A DNA stretch of 15,311 nt, taken from Clostridia bacterium. Its GTDB lineage: Bacteria > Bacillota > Clostridia > Oscillospirales > Acutalibacteraceae. Where the stretch lies: assembly GCA_017437165.1 (NCBI GenBank), contig JAFSBS010000201.1:1-15311 (forward strand), written 5' to 3'. Made by a program: the position numbers and the translations under genes. Below the pieces are notes generated by a model, which was not told the DNA's origin, searched no databases, and worked only from the letters and a program-made list of their open reading frames with translations. This document shows positions 1 to 6,813 of this stretch, piece after piece (positions within the stretch are counted from its first letter, which is position 1; the number at the start of each line of letters is the position of its first letter).

Positions 1-397
1 CGTCAGTAACATATTTGTAGTCTAAAAGAACTGTGTCGGTGAGGTTTAAAACTTCTTTTATTTTATCATTTAAAACGCACCCGGAAGTATCAATTGCGGT
101 AGTTATTCCGTCAGTTTTGCAAAGTGTAAAAAGTTCTTTTATAAATTCCGGTTGCATAAGTGGTTCGCCACCTGAAATGGTGACACCACCCTCTTCACCA
201 AAATAGTTTTTAAACCTTTTTATTTTTCTGAATATTTCATCGGGAGTAACTTCTGTACCTCCGTTAAAATCCCAAGTGTCAGGGTTATGGCAACAAGCAC
301 ACCTGAGTGGACACCCCTGCATAAAAACTACCGCTCTTACACCGGGGCCATCGGCGGTGCCAAGACTCTGAAATGAGTGAATTCTTCCTGTAACCAT
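1..397 (-). CDS. pflA: Pyruvate formate-lyase activating enzyme (radical SAM), partial, 3' end beyond window
   Basis: The first 132 residues are present and no stop occurs before the left edge. PFL-activating enzymes are usually about 240-250 aa, so roughly half is missing. The family uses a [4Fe-4S] cluster and S-adenosylmethionine to install the glycyl radical on pyruvate formate-lyase in the cytoplasm. Seen in the translation: the start MVTGRIHSFQSLGTADGPGV, the radical-SAM cysteines C29, C33 and C36 (CPLRCACCHN, with an extra cysteine at 35), followed by the family-typical NPDTWD, and the SAM-binding GGEP at about 76-79. The ATG lies four bases after the pflB stop. No strong ribosome binding site is visible, so translation is probably coupled to pflB. 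The order pflB-pflA is the classic one. Identification is very secure. Confidence 0.95.
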   Translation of the reverse strand, partial: MVTGRIHSFQSLGTADGPGVRAVVFMQGCPLRCACCHNPDTWDFNGGTEVTPDEIFRKIKRFKNYFGEEGGVTISGGEPLMQPEFIKELFTLCKTDGITTAIDTSGCVLNDKIKEVLNLTDTVLLDYKYVTD

Positions 398-401
398 AAA
401 A

Positions 402-2636
402 TTACACTGCTTCGTGGAATGTTCTCATAATAACTTCTTTTTGTTGCTCTTTAGAGAGTTTGCAGAAGTTTACAGCGTAACCGGAAACACGGATTGTAAG
501 GTTCGGGTAATCTTCAGGATGCTCATACGCTTTAAGAAGTGTTTCTCTGTTTAAAACATTAACATTTATGTGGTGGGCATTGTTGAGGAAGTAACCATTT
601 AAAATGCTTACAAGATTTTCTACTCTGTCATCAATTGAGTTACCGAGTGCTTCAGGAACAATTGAGAAAGTGTTAGAAATACCGTCTCTTGCATCACAAT
701 AAGAAAGCTTTGCAACAGAGTTAAGAGAAGCGAGTGCACCATTTACTTCGCGGTTGTGCATTGGGTTAGCACCGGGTGCGAATGGTTCGCCTTTCTTTCT
801 GCCATCAGGTGTTGCACCTGTTTTCTTACCATAAACAACGTTAGAAGTAATTGTAAGAACAGAAAGTGTGTGTTTTGCATTTCTGTAAGTTGGTGTTTTT
901 CTGAGTTCTGTAATTGTGTCACGAATGAGGTTCTGTGCAATTAAGTCAACTCTGTCATCATCATTACCGAATTTAGGGAAATCGCCTTCTGTTTTAAAGT
1001 CAACAATAAGACCTGTTTCTTTATCAATAATCGGAGAAACTTTTGCATATTTGATTGCAGAAAGTGAGTCAGCAATAACTGAAAGACCTGCAACACCAAA
1101 TGCCATAAGACGCTCAACATCAGTATTATGAAGTGATAATTGAGTTCTTTCATAAGCATATTTGTCATGCATAAAGTGGATTGAGTTCATTGTGTTTACA
1201 TAAAGTCTGCAAAGCCATGAGAGGTAAACTCTGAAACGTTCCATAACTTTATTATAATCAAGAACTTCGTCATTCATAACATCCATCTGCGGACCGACTT
1301 TAGTGCCGAATACATTGTCAACACCGCCGTTAAGTGTGAGGAGTAAAAGTTTAGCAAGATTTGTTCTTGCACCGAAGAACTGCATTTGCTTACCGATTTT
1401 CATAGCAGAAACGCAACAAGCAATTGCGTAGTCATCACCGTAATCGTTTCTCATAAGGTCATCGTTTTCATATTGAATTGCATCTGTTTCAATAGAAAGT
1501 TTAGCACAGAATTTTTTGAAACCTTCCGGTAAGCGATAACTCCAGAGAACTGTAAGGTTCGGTTCAGGTGCAGGACCTAATGTGCGAAGAGTGTTAAGCA
1601 TACGGAATGAAGTTTTTGTAACGAGAGTACGGTTATCTTCACCCATACCGCCGACACTTTCAGTAATCCACATTGGGTCACCACCGAAAAGTTCGTTATA
1701 TTCAGGTGTTCTTAAATGACGACACATACGAAGTTTTAAAACTAAATCGTCAATAAGTTCCTGTGCTTCTTCTTCCGTAAGAATACCTGCTTTAATATCT
1801 CTTTCAATATAAATATCAAAAAATGTACTTGTTCTGCCGAAAGACATAGCTGCACCATTTTGCTCTTTATTAGCAGCAAGGTAGCCAAAATAAGTCCATT
1901 GAATTGCTTCTTTGGCATTTTGGGCAGGTCTTGAAATATCAAAACCATACATTTTGCCCATTTCTTTAAGAAGACTTAAAAACTCAATTTGTTTGTGAAG
2001 TTCTTCAAGCAAGTTCATAGATTCTGCAGTTGCATTTTCTAAACCGAGTGTACGCTTGTCCTCTTTTTTCTTTTCAATAAGTGCATCTATACCATAAAGT
2101 GCAACTCTGCGGTAGTCACCTATAATTCTGCCACGACCATAAGCGTCAGGAAGTCCTGTTAAAAGTGCGCAGTGACGAGCCGCACGCATTTCGTCAGTAT
2201 AAATTCTGAAAACACCATCGTTATGAGTTGTTCTGTATTTAAAGTAATCTTCAACTTTTTGTGAAAGTTCGTAACCGTAAGCTTTACATGCTTCTCTTGC
2301 CATTCTTATACCGCCGAATGGGTGAACACCTCTTTTTAAAGGTGCATCTGTCTGTACGCCCACAATAAGTTCATTTTCTTTGTCAAGGTATCCCGGTGCA
2401 TAACTGCAGAGAGAGGAAACGTGTTCAGTATCAATATCGAGTACGCCACCTGCTTTTTTTTCTTCTTCACAAAGGTCATAAAATTTCTTTGTTAAATTCT
2501 TTGTTCTTTCTGTTGCACCTTTTAAAAATGCATCATCACCATGGTAAGGTGTGTAGTTTCTCTGAATAAAATCTCTTACGTCAATTATGTGGCGCCATTC
2601 GCCGTCAACAAATCCGTTCCACTGTTCAAAATTCAT
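402..2636 (-). CDS. pflB: Formate C-acetyltransferase (pyruvate formate-lyase)
   Basis: A full-length 744-aa glycyl radical enzyme that converts pyruvate and CoA to acetyl-CoA and formate, a central step of anaerobic mixed-acid fermentation in the cytoplasm. The adjacent catalytic cysteines are C407-C408 (IACCVSAM). The C-terminal glycyl radical motif RVSGYAVNF places the radical glycine at G719. The length matches the PFL family (about 740-760 aa) rather than the longer diol dehydratase-type members, and the CC pair argues for true PFL rather than choline lyase or glycerol dehydratase, which have a single cysteine there. The start is fixed by a strong Shine-Dalgarno (AAGGAGGA, plus-strand 2643-2650) seven bases upstream of the ATG. 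It is the first gene of an operon with pflA. The radical cleaves the backbone on contact with oxygen, so the gene implies an anaerobic lifestyle. Confidence 0.98.
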   Translation of the reverse strand: MNFEQWNGFVDGEWRHIIDVRDFIQRNYTPYHGDDAFLKGATERTKNLTKKFYDLCEEEKKAGGVLDIDTEHVSSLCSYAPGYLDKENELIVGVQTDAPLKRGVHPFGGIRMAREACKAYGYELSQKVEDYFKYRTTHNDGVFRIYTDEMRAARHCALLTGLPDAYGRGRIIGDYRRVALYGIDALIEKKKEDKRTLGLENATAESMNLLEELHKQIEFLSLLKEMGKMYGFDISRPAQNAKEAIQWTYFGYLAANKEQNGAAMSFGRTSTFFDIYIERDIKAGILTEEEAQELIDDLVLKLRMCRHLRTPEYNELFGGDPMWITESVGGMGEDNRTLVTKTSFRMLNTLRTLGPAPEPNLTVLWSYRLPEGFKKFCAKLSIETDAIQYENDDLMRNDYGDDYAIACCVSAMKIGKQMQFFGARTNLAKLLLLTLNGGVDNVFGTKVGPQMDVMNDEVLDYNKVMERFRVYLSWLCRLYVNTMNSIHFMHDKYAYERTQLSLHNTDVERLMAFGVAGLSVIADSLSAIKYAKVSPIIDKETGLIVDFKTEGDFPKFGNDDDRVDLIAQNLIRDTITELRKTPTYRNAKHTLSVLTITSNVVYGKKTGATPDGRKKGEPFAPGANPMHNREVNGALASLNSVAKLSYCDARDGISNTFSIVPEALGNSIDDRVENLVSILNGYFLNNAHHINVNVLNRETLLKAYEHPEDYPNLTIRVSGYAVNFCKLSKEQQKEVIMRTFHEAV

Positions 2637-2678
2637 AACTTTTCCTCCTTAAAATGGGGATAAATCAAAGCGTGATAT

Positions 2679-2697
2679 TTGTGTGAGAATTGCACAA
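2679..2697. promoter_or_regulatory. Palindrome in the pflB leader (candidate operator)
   Basis: TTGTG, nine bases, then CACAA forms an inverted repeat about 25-45 bases downstream of the predicted pflB transcription start. It resembles redox-sensing Rex sites of Gram-positive bacteria (TTGTG-N8-CACAA) but the spacing is one base too long. A second, poorer Rex-like half site (TTGTTAA at 2770-2776) lies upstream of the -35. A repressor bound here would block transcription of pflBA. Assignment to Rex is inference. Confidence 0.35.
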
Positions 2698-2729
2698 AAT
2701 AAACCTCTGATTTTTGCTCTATTAACTAA

Positions 2730-2758
2730 AGTATAATTCACGCAATATTTTTTGTCAA
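2730..2758 (-). promoter_or_regulatory. Sigma-A-type promoter of pflB-pflA
   Basis: On the minus strand a perfect -35 TTGACA (plus-strand 2753-2758) is followed by a 17-base spacer and the -10 TATACT (2730-2735). Transcription should begin near 2723, giving a leader of about 85 bases before the pflB start. One of the best promoter matches in the window. Confidence 0.85.
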
Positions 2759-2786
2759 TAGAATTTGATTTGTTAAAAATATAACC

Positions 2787-2815
2787 TTGTCTTTTCTCAA
2801 AATGCGTGATAAAAT
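2787..2815 (+). promoter_or_regulatory. Promoter of the shikimate-kinase-like gene
   Basis: TTGTCT (2787-2792), a 17-base spacer and TAAAAT (2810-2815), preceded by TGA (an extended -10 TGn). It fires away from the pflB promoter; the two -35 boxes are only 28 bases apart. Confidence 0.6.
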
Positions 2816-2851
2816 CAATAAAAATGCAAAAAAATTTGTGCAATTTTCGGG

Positions 2852-3352
2852 GTGGAAATTTTGGAAAATATAATTCTTATCGGTATGCCCGCAGTTGGTA
2901 AAAGTACAATAGGGGTTTTACTTGCAAAAACTCTAATTCTATCTTTTACAGACACAGACCTTTTAATTCAGGAAAAATATAAAAAAAGCCTTTGCGACAT
3001 TATAAATGAATATGGCACAAAAGCATTTTTAAATATTGAGGAAGATGTTATTTTAAATACAGATTTTAAAAATTCCGTAATTGCTACAGGTGGTAGTGCG
3101 GTTTATGGCGAAAAAGCTATGAAAAAATTAAAAGAAAACGGTAAAGTTATTTATCTTGATTTGGAATCTGATGAAATTAAAAAACGTATAGGTGATATTA
3201 AGTCCCGTGGTGTTGTTTTAACGAATGGCACAACAGTAGAAGATATTTTTAATGAGAGAAAATCACTTTATGAAAAATTTGCAGACATCAAAATTGATTG
3301 CAATAACTTAACCGCAGAAGAATGTGTAGAAAAAATCATTTCGTTTTTATAA
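2852..3352 (+). CDS. Shikimate kinase-like P-loop kinase
   Basis: The 166-aa protein has the size and fold signature of shikimate kinase (AroK/AroL), which phosphorylates shikimate in chorismate synthesis. Visible: Walker A GMPAVGKST (11-19), the DTD acidic pair (34-36), a glycine-rich ATGGSAVY stretch (78-85), a lid arginine (SRGVVL, R119) and a late ERKSLY arginine (R136). Two family positions differ: the shikimate-binding arginine of the usual FRxxE motif is leucine here (FLNIEE, 59-64), and the GGG motif reads GGS. The substrate is therefore uncertain; it could be a divergent shikimate kinase or a paralogue acting on another small molecule. No other aromatic-pathway gene is nearby. The GTG at 2852 has no ribosome site, whereas TTG at 2861 follows GGGGTGG at good spacing and gives MENIILIGMP, so 2861 may be the true start. 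The 3' end overlaps the next gene by 17 bp, tail to tail. Confidence 0.75.
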   Translation: MEILENIILIGMPAVGKSTIGVLLAKTLILSFTDTDLLIQEKYKKSLCDIINEYGTKAFLNIEEDVILNTDFKNSVIATGGSAVYGEKAMKKLKENGKVIYLDLESDEIKKRIGDIKSRGVVLTNGTTVEDIFNERKSLYEKFADIKIDCNNLTAEECVEKIISFL

Positions 3353-4202
3353 TACCCTCAAAAAAGGTACTGCTGCTTTTGCCGTAAGGGCGATTAAATC
3401 GTCCTAATTCAAACAGGTCATCACCTTTAGAAATTTTGTTTATACTCTCTCTGCAACCTAAAGTAACAGAAAAATTTTCGCCTTTTACTATTTCTAAAAG
3501 AGTATCATTTCTTATACCATAAGGGTAGGCTAAAATATAAGGTCTTTCGCCGATATTTGAAAGTAACTTGTCATTAAGTTTTTCAATATCGGTTTTTATT
3601 ATTTCTGCGTAAACCGCATTACTTTCGCCATAGATTTTTCCCATACCACGCCTATATCCGAGCGAGTGAAAATTGTATGAATGATGCCCTATTTCTACAA
3701 GCGGATTTTCTGCTAATGCTTTTATATCATTCCAGTTAAGATAAGCATATTTATCATTTGTTTCACCGTTTTCGGTGTATAAATCCGTTAAAGCACCAAC
3801 AATATTTACAACTGCCGGGTAGTTATATTCTTCTAAAAGCGGCACGACTTTAGTCAAAAAACTTCTCTGACCATCATCAAAAGTTATAACAACTGATTTT
3901 TCAGGTAAATCTTTTGTTCCTTTGGTAAAATCGAGAATATCTTTAATTTTTATTGGTGTGAAATTGTTGTTTTTCAGATATTCAAAATCTTCTTTTAAAA
4001 GTGAAGGAGGTATTACATAATCACCCCATAGCCCGCTACTATCGCTTACCTGATGGTACATTAAAATAAGAACCTCTTTTTCTTTTTTGTTAAATACAGA
4101 AATAACAGGCAAAAATGTGTTCGCTATTGCAGAAAAAATCATAGTGAAGCAAAGAATTGCGGAAGTAAGAACAAGTGTTTTGAAAGTTAAGATTTTATAC
4201 AT
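3336..4202 (-). CDS. Membrane-anchored or secreted polysaccharide deacetylase (NodB family, CE4)
   Basis: With the chosen start the protein is 288 aa. Residues 1-30 form a hydrophobic signal peptide or signal anchor without a lipobox cysteine, so it acts outside the membrane. The NodB domain spans about 45-285. It shows TFDDG (107-111, with the base D109 and metal ligand D110), the metal-binding histidines of GHHSYNFHS (H174 and H179) and the YPYG motif (226-229). Enzymes of this family remove acetyl groups from N-acetylated sugars in peptidoglycan, chitin-like or exopolysaccharide chains; the opening LILMYHQVSD block is common in IcaB/PgaB-type members. The substrate cannot be read from sequence. 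An upstream ATG at 4265 would add 21 residues and run through the SOS-box region; the ATG at 4202 is preferred because GGGTGAT lies just before it and the signal peptide then begins at residue 1. No convincing own promoter or terminator is visible. Confidence 0.88.
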   Translation of the reverse strand: MYKILTFKTLVLTSAILCFTMIFSAIANTFLPVISVFNKKEKEVLILMYHQVSDSSGLWGDYVIPPSLLKEDFEYLKNNNFTPIKIKDILDFTKGTKDLPEKSVVITFDDGQRSFLTKVVPLLEEYNYPAVVNIVGALTDLYTENGETNDKYAYLNWNDIKALAENPLVEIGHHSYNFHSLGYRRGMGKIYGESNAVYAEIIKTDIEKLNDKLLSNIGERPYILAYPYGIRNDTLLEIVKGENFSVTLGCRESINKISKGDDLFELGRFNRPYGKSSSTFFEGIIKTK

Positions 4203-4248
4203 ATTATCACCCACTAATACTGTTATGAAAAAATTTTTAAAAAATTCA

Positions 4249-4262
4249 CAAACAAATGTTTG
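4249..4262. promoter_or_regulatory. Probable LexA (SOS) box
   Basis: CAAACAAATGTTTG is a near-perfect palindrome with the AAC-N4-GTT core of the Gram-positive SOS box (CGAACRNRYGTTYC), matching 12 of 14 positions. It lies 59 bases before lexA and overlaps the lexA -35 region, as expected for autorepression. It is also 47 bases from the start of the divergent deacetylase. Confidence 0.75.
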
Positions 4263-4288
4263 CATTTTTGGAGGATGTATGTTATAGT
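4259..4288 (+). promoter_or_regulatory. lexA promoter
   Basis: A weak -35 (TTTGCA, 4259-4264) and an extended -10 TGtTATAGT (TATAGT at 4283-4288) with an 18-base spacer. The -35 overlaps the SOS box. A Shine-Dalgarno (GAGAGGTG, about 4306-4313) lies seven bases before the ATG. Confidence 0.6.
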
Positions 4289-4320
4289 AGTGATATAAAA
4301 AGAAAGAGAGGTGTCTTTTT

Positions 4321-4911
4321 ATGGAACAAATTTCATCAACTCAAAAGAAAATTTATGAGTTTTTAGTTGAGCGTTCTCAGGGTGGTGTTCCACCATCAAT
4401 AAGAGAAATTGGTGCAGCAGTTGGTTTAAAGTCAACTTCTACAGTTCACGCTCATCTTCAGGCACTTGAAAAGGCGGGTTATATTTTAAGAGACCCACTT
4501 TTAAAAAGGGCAATACGAATATTGGGTCAGGAAGAAAACTTTACACAAGTTCCGCTTATTGGTACTGTTACTGCAGGTATTCCTATTTTAGCAGTTGAAC
4601 AGATTGAAGGTTATATTCCTTACGGTGGCAGAGTTTCAAGAGATAAACCTTTATTTGCTTTAAAAGTTCGTGGTGAGAGTATGCTTTGGGCAGGTATTCA
4701 CGATGGCGATATTGTTATAGCAGAAAAAACTCCGTATGCAAATAATGGCGATATTGTTGTTGCAATGCTCGAAGATGAAGCAACCGTTAAAAGATTTTTT
4801 AAAGAAAACGGTCATTTCCGTCTTCAACCTGAAAATGACGAGTTTGAGCCTATCATTACAAATGAAGTTGCAATTTTAGGTAAGGTTGTTTCTTTAATAA
4901 GATATTATTAA
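4321..4911 (+). CDS. lexA: LexA SOS-response repressor / self-cleaving peptidase
   Basis: A 196-aa protein of normal LexA length. Residues 1-66 form the winged helix DNA-binding domain, with the recognition region PSIREIGAAVGLKSTSTVHA (25-44). The C-terminal S24 peptidase domain has the scissile Ala-Gly bond at A85-G86 (TVTAGIPI), the nucleophile S120 (RGESM) and the general base K157 (ATVKRFF). LexA represses DNA-damage genes as a dimer and cleaves itself when RecA filaments form on single-stranded DNA. All catalytic residues are present, so it should be inducible. It is a single gene with its own promoter and SOS box, divergent from the deacetylase and followed by the repeat element that may end its transcript. 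Confidence 0.97.
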   Translation: MEQISSTQKKIYEFLVERSQGGVPPSIREIGAAVGLKSTSTVHAHLQALEKAGYILRDPLLKRAIRILGQEENFTQVPLIGTVTAGIPILAVEQIEGYIPYGGRVSRDKPLFALKVRGESMLWAGIHDGDIVIAEKTPYANNGDIVVAMLEDEATVKRFFKENGHFRLQPENDEFEPIITNEVAILGKVVSLIRYY

Positions 4912-4982
4912 ATATGGAACAAGGAAGTGCTGAGCATAAAAAGTGCTGAGTGCAGAGTTTCGGGTCTGCGACGCAATAATAA

Positions 4983-5010
4983 TTGAAAATTGAAAGTTGA
5001 AAATTGAAAA
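4983..5010 (+). repeat. Heptanucleotide tandem repeat (4 copies)
   Basis: Four head-to-tail 7-bp units: TTGAAAA, TTGAAAG, TTGAAAA, TTGAAAA, immediately followed by TTTCGG. It lies inside the larger repeat element. Such a tract can change copy number by slippage. Confidence 0.85.
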
Positions 5011-5053
5011 TTTCGGAACTGCGTTGGCAATTATAATTGAATAACAAAAAGAT

Positions 5054-5100
5054 AAGTTCTATCATTTAAAGTTTATTGTAAACTAAAAATGATAGAACTT
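5054..5100. terminator. Long hairpin, possible bidirectional terminator for lexA and the membrane gene
   Basis: Two 22-base arms (5054-5075 and 5079-5100) pair at 20 of 22 positions around a TTG loop; the only break is a 2x2 A/A internal loop at 5068-5069 opposite 5085-5086. T-rich tracts follow on both strands (GTTGTTTTTATT on plus, ATCTTTTTGTT on minus). It sits between convergent genes and could stop transcripts from both sides. The stem is AT-rich, so terminator strength is uncertain. Confidence 0.55.
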
Positions 5101-5186
5101 GTTGTTTTTATTGAACAATAATTATAATCAAGTCCGCAGGACTTCCGAAACTCAACACTCAGCATTCAGCACTTATGAAGGGTACT

Positions 5187-6659
5187 CTAAACCTTGATTT
5201 TTTCTTTCTTTTCGCGAAATCTTTTTAAAATCGGAATTTTTTCCTGTGCTTCACCATCATCACACTTTTCAACAACAATCATAAATATTGTCACAAGTAA
5301 AAGATAAGGTACAGGGCAAAGAATACCAGGATTAACAAGTGACATCAATTCAAGACTTATATAAGACAAGAAAATAGTCATATTAAAAAGTGTTGCCTTT
5401 TTCCAGATTAATACATTTCTTTTTATAAACTGATAAACAAAGGCAATAATTCCGACAGTACCGAAGCTACCCGCAATCTGAATAGGCTCACAATGGTACC
5501 AGCAAAGAGCACCGGGTTTATTTTTGAAAATATCACGATTAGTCATATTACCGAGACCTGTACCGAAAACAGGGTTGTTAAGATAATCCTTAACACCACG
5601 CGCGTAATGTCTTACTCGTGTTTCGGTGTCTTCACCACCTAAAAGGAACTCGTTAAGAACTTTAAAAAGTCTGCTTAAGGTGTAGTTTAAAAATTGAGTT
5701 ATTTCCGGTAAGAAAATCAGTGCTACAATAACAAATAAACCACAAATAATCGCATAAGCAAGACGGCGTCTTCTGTCGTAAAGTACGAACATAACAATAC
5801 ACATAACAAGTTCAACCGTACCGAAAACCATACCGCCACGTGACCCTGTAAGAAGCATAGCAAGGTAGAAAATAAATCCTATAATAATTGAGTATGATTT
5901 TTTATTTGCATATAAAAAGGCAAATGGCATTGTAATCATCAGAATAGTAGATGTATTATTACGCCATCTCATATAGAGAATACCGCCTTTATGCTCATTG
6001 ATTATGTTATCAATAACGTCGTTTATATTGATAATATAATGGGCAATAATCATAAGTGCCCCTGCAAGACCTACAAAAACCATTATTTTTGTAAGTTTTT
6101 CAATAAGTGAATAACCACAATCAGTCGTAATTCGAGGGAAAAGAATGCAGTAAACAAATAACATTCCGAAGCCGATACCGAGCATATTGTAAAGGGCGGC
6201 ACCGCCGAAGTAATCTTCTTTGGAAATAACACCAACACCGCCTAAAGTAACTGCGATTGAAACAAAAAGCATCGGTAAAAATTGCGAACCTTTAATAGTA
6301 GGTTTTTTACCATAAGCAATTAAATTAAATAAAAGCATAATTGCCAACGGTATTGCCAGATACCAGATTTTTTTGAATTCTTCAAGCGAATTATAACATC
6401 TTATTGCAACAAGGTATGTAAACAATGTCGGAACAAGCATTGCCATTATGTCACCTGTGAATAAAAAACAGATACCTGTTATATACGCTAAAACAACACT
6501 GCCCCAGATGTGAAAGCCTTCTTTGGGTAAATGAGAATGTAACCCGACAATAATCATAGATACTACAAAGAGAATTGCCATCCATCTGTCGCTCAAAAGA
6601 AAATTGCGTATTTCTTCTATTGTCTTTCTGGACTTTTCAGATTTAAAAATATATTCCAT
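5187..6659 (-). CDS. O-antigen ligase/polymerase-like polytopic membrane protein (Wzy/WaaL superfamily)
   Basis: A 490-aa integral membrane protein with roughly twelve to fourteen hydrophobic segments between residues 28 and 465 and a charged, lysine-rich cytoplasmic-type tail (466-490). The region 230-410 carries marks of the O-antigen ligase family: NTST (235-238), the TGSRGG turn between two membrane helices (271-276), and a large extracytoplasmic loop ending in a VFGTGLGN block (364-371) and WYHCEPIQIAGSFG (387-400), where family members have a key histidine (here H389). Members polymerise or transfer lipid-linked glycans at the outer face of the membrane. In a Gram-positive this suggests capsule, exopolysaccharide or cell-wall polymer assembly, but the substrate is unknown. 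It stands alone, without glycosyltransferase, flippase or chain-length genes around it, which is unusual for this family. The start has AAGGG eight bases upstream. Confidence 0.75.
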   Translation of the reverse strand: MEYIFKSEKSRKTIEEIRNFLLSDRWMAILFVVSMIIVGLHSHLPKEGFHIWGSVVLAYITGICFLFTGDIMAMLVPTLFTYLVAIRCYNSLEEFKKIWYLAIPLAIMLLFNLIAYGKKPTIKGSQFLPMLFVSIAVTLGGVGVISKEDYFGGAALYNMLGIGFGMLFVYCILFPRITTDCGYSLIEKLTKIMVFVGLAGALMIIAHYIININDVIDNIINEHKGGILYMRWRNNTSTILMITMPFAFLYANKKSYSIIIGFIFYLAMLLTGSRGGMVFGTVELVMCIVMFVLYDRRRRLAYAIICGLFVIVALIFLPEITQFLNYTLSRLFKVLNEFLLGGEDTETRVRHYARGVKDYLNNPVFGTGLGNMTNRDIFKNKPGALCWYHCEPIQIAGSFGTVGIIAFVYQFIKRNVLIWKKATLFNMTIFLSYISLELMSLVNPGILCPVPYLLLVTIFMIVVEKCDDGEAQEKIPILKRFREKKEKIKV

Positions 6660-6695
6660 AATAAATACCCTTACATGAATACTATATTTTATTCT

Positions 6696-6723
6696 ATTAT
6701 ATACATTTTCAGAAAATTCTCAA
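6696..6723 (-). promoter_or_regulatory. Promoter of the O-antigen ligase-like gene
   Basis: On the minus strand: TTGAGA (plus-strand 6718-6723), a 16-base spacer and a perfect TATAAT (6696-6701), about 37 bases before the ATG. Just upstream lies an inverted repeat TTACAAA-N9-TTTGTAA (6730-6752), a possible regulator site. Confidence 0.7.
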
Positions 6724-6756
6724 TATTTATTACAAAATCTTAATATTTGTAACAGA

Positions 6757-6798
6757 CAAAAAAATCAGGTCAATGCCACTTGAAGCATTGACCTGATT
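6757..6798 (-). terminator. Rho-independent terminator of the marR-ABC operon
   Basis: A perfect 14-bp stem (6763-6776 with 6785-6798) with an 8-base loop, followed on the minus strand by a run of seven T (the last ones shared with the stem foot). It lies just after the stop of the last ABC gene. On the plus strand the stem is also followed by GAGTTTTT, so weak two-way activity is possible. Confidence 0.92.
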
Positions 6799-6813
6799 GA
6801 GTTTTTCGTACTT

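Larger units (their letters stand above)
4925..5174. repeat. Composite intergenic repeat element, MITE-like, about 250 bp
   Basis: Occupies nearly all the space between lexA and the convergent membrane gene. Its ends are inverted copies: left AAGTGCTGAGTGCAGAG then TTTCGG (4941-4963, with a further AAGTGCTGAG at 4925-4934), and on the opposite strand AAGTGCTGAATGCTGAG, TGTTGAG, TTTCGG (5174 back to 5145). These ends are themselves degenerate 7-bp repeats (AGTGCTG, AATGCTG, AGTGTTG). Inside are a second 7-bp array (4983-5010), two direct copies of a TTTCGG..CTGCG..CAAT..AATTGA module (4958-4986 and 5011-5040), an inverted related copy near 5121-5150 containing the hairpin AAGTCC-GCA-GGACTT (5130-5144), and a long central hairpin (5054-5100). 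It has no coding capacity and no clear target-site duplication. It looks like a dispersed repeat or non-autonomous element; I cannot name a family. Confidence 0.7.

Noticed and set aside
743..1168. Open frames on both strands inside pflB
   Set aside because: They are out-of-frame shadows of the fully conserved pflB coding sequence and show no family resemblance.
4203..4265. 21-residue N-terminal extension of the deacetylase
   Set aside because: It begins in the SOS-box region without a ribosome site; the ATG at 4202 has GGGTGAT upstream and places the signal peptide at the N-terminus.
4983..5010. Heptad repeats considered as a CRISPR array or plasmid iterons
   Set aside because: The units are contiguous 7-mers without spacers, no cas or rep gene is nearby, and the setting is chromosomal.
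4856..5065. 69-codon minus-strand frame across the lexA end and the repeat element
   Set aside because: It covers the heptad repeats and the lexA 3' end; the translation is repeat-derived and has no ribosome site.
4925..5174. Repeat element considered as a remnant insertion sequence with a decayed transposase
   Set aside because: It is only 250 bp, no transposase-like reading frame remains in any frame, and no target duplication is visible.
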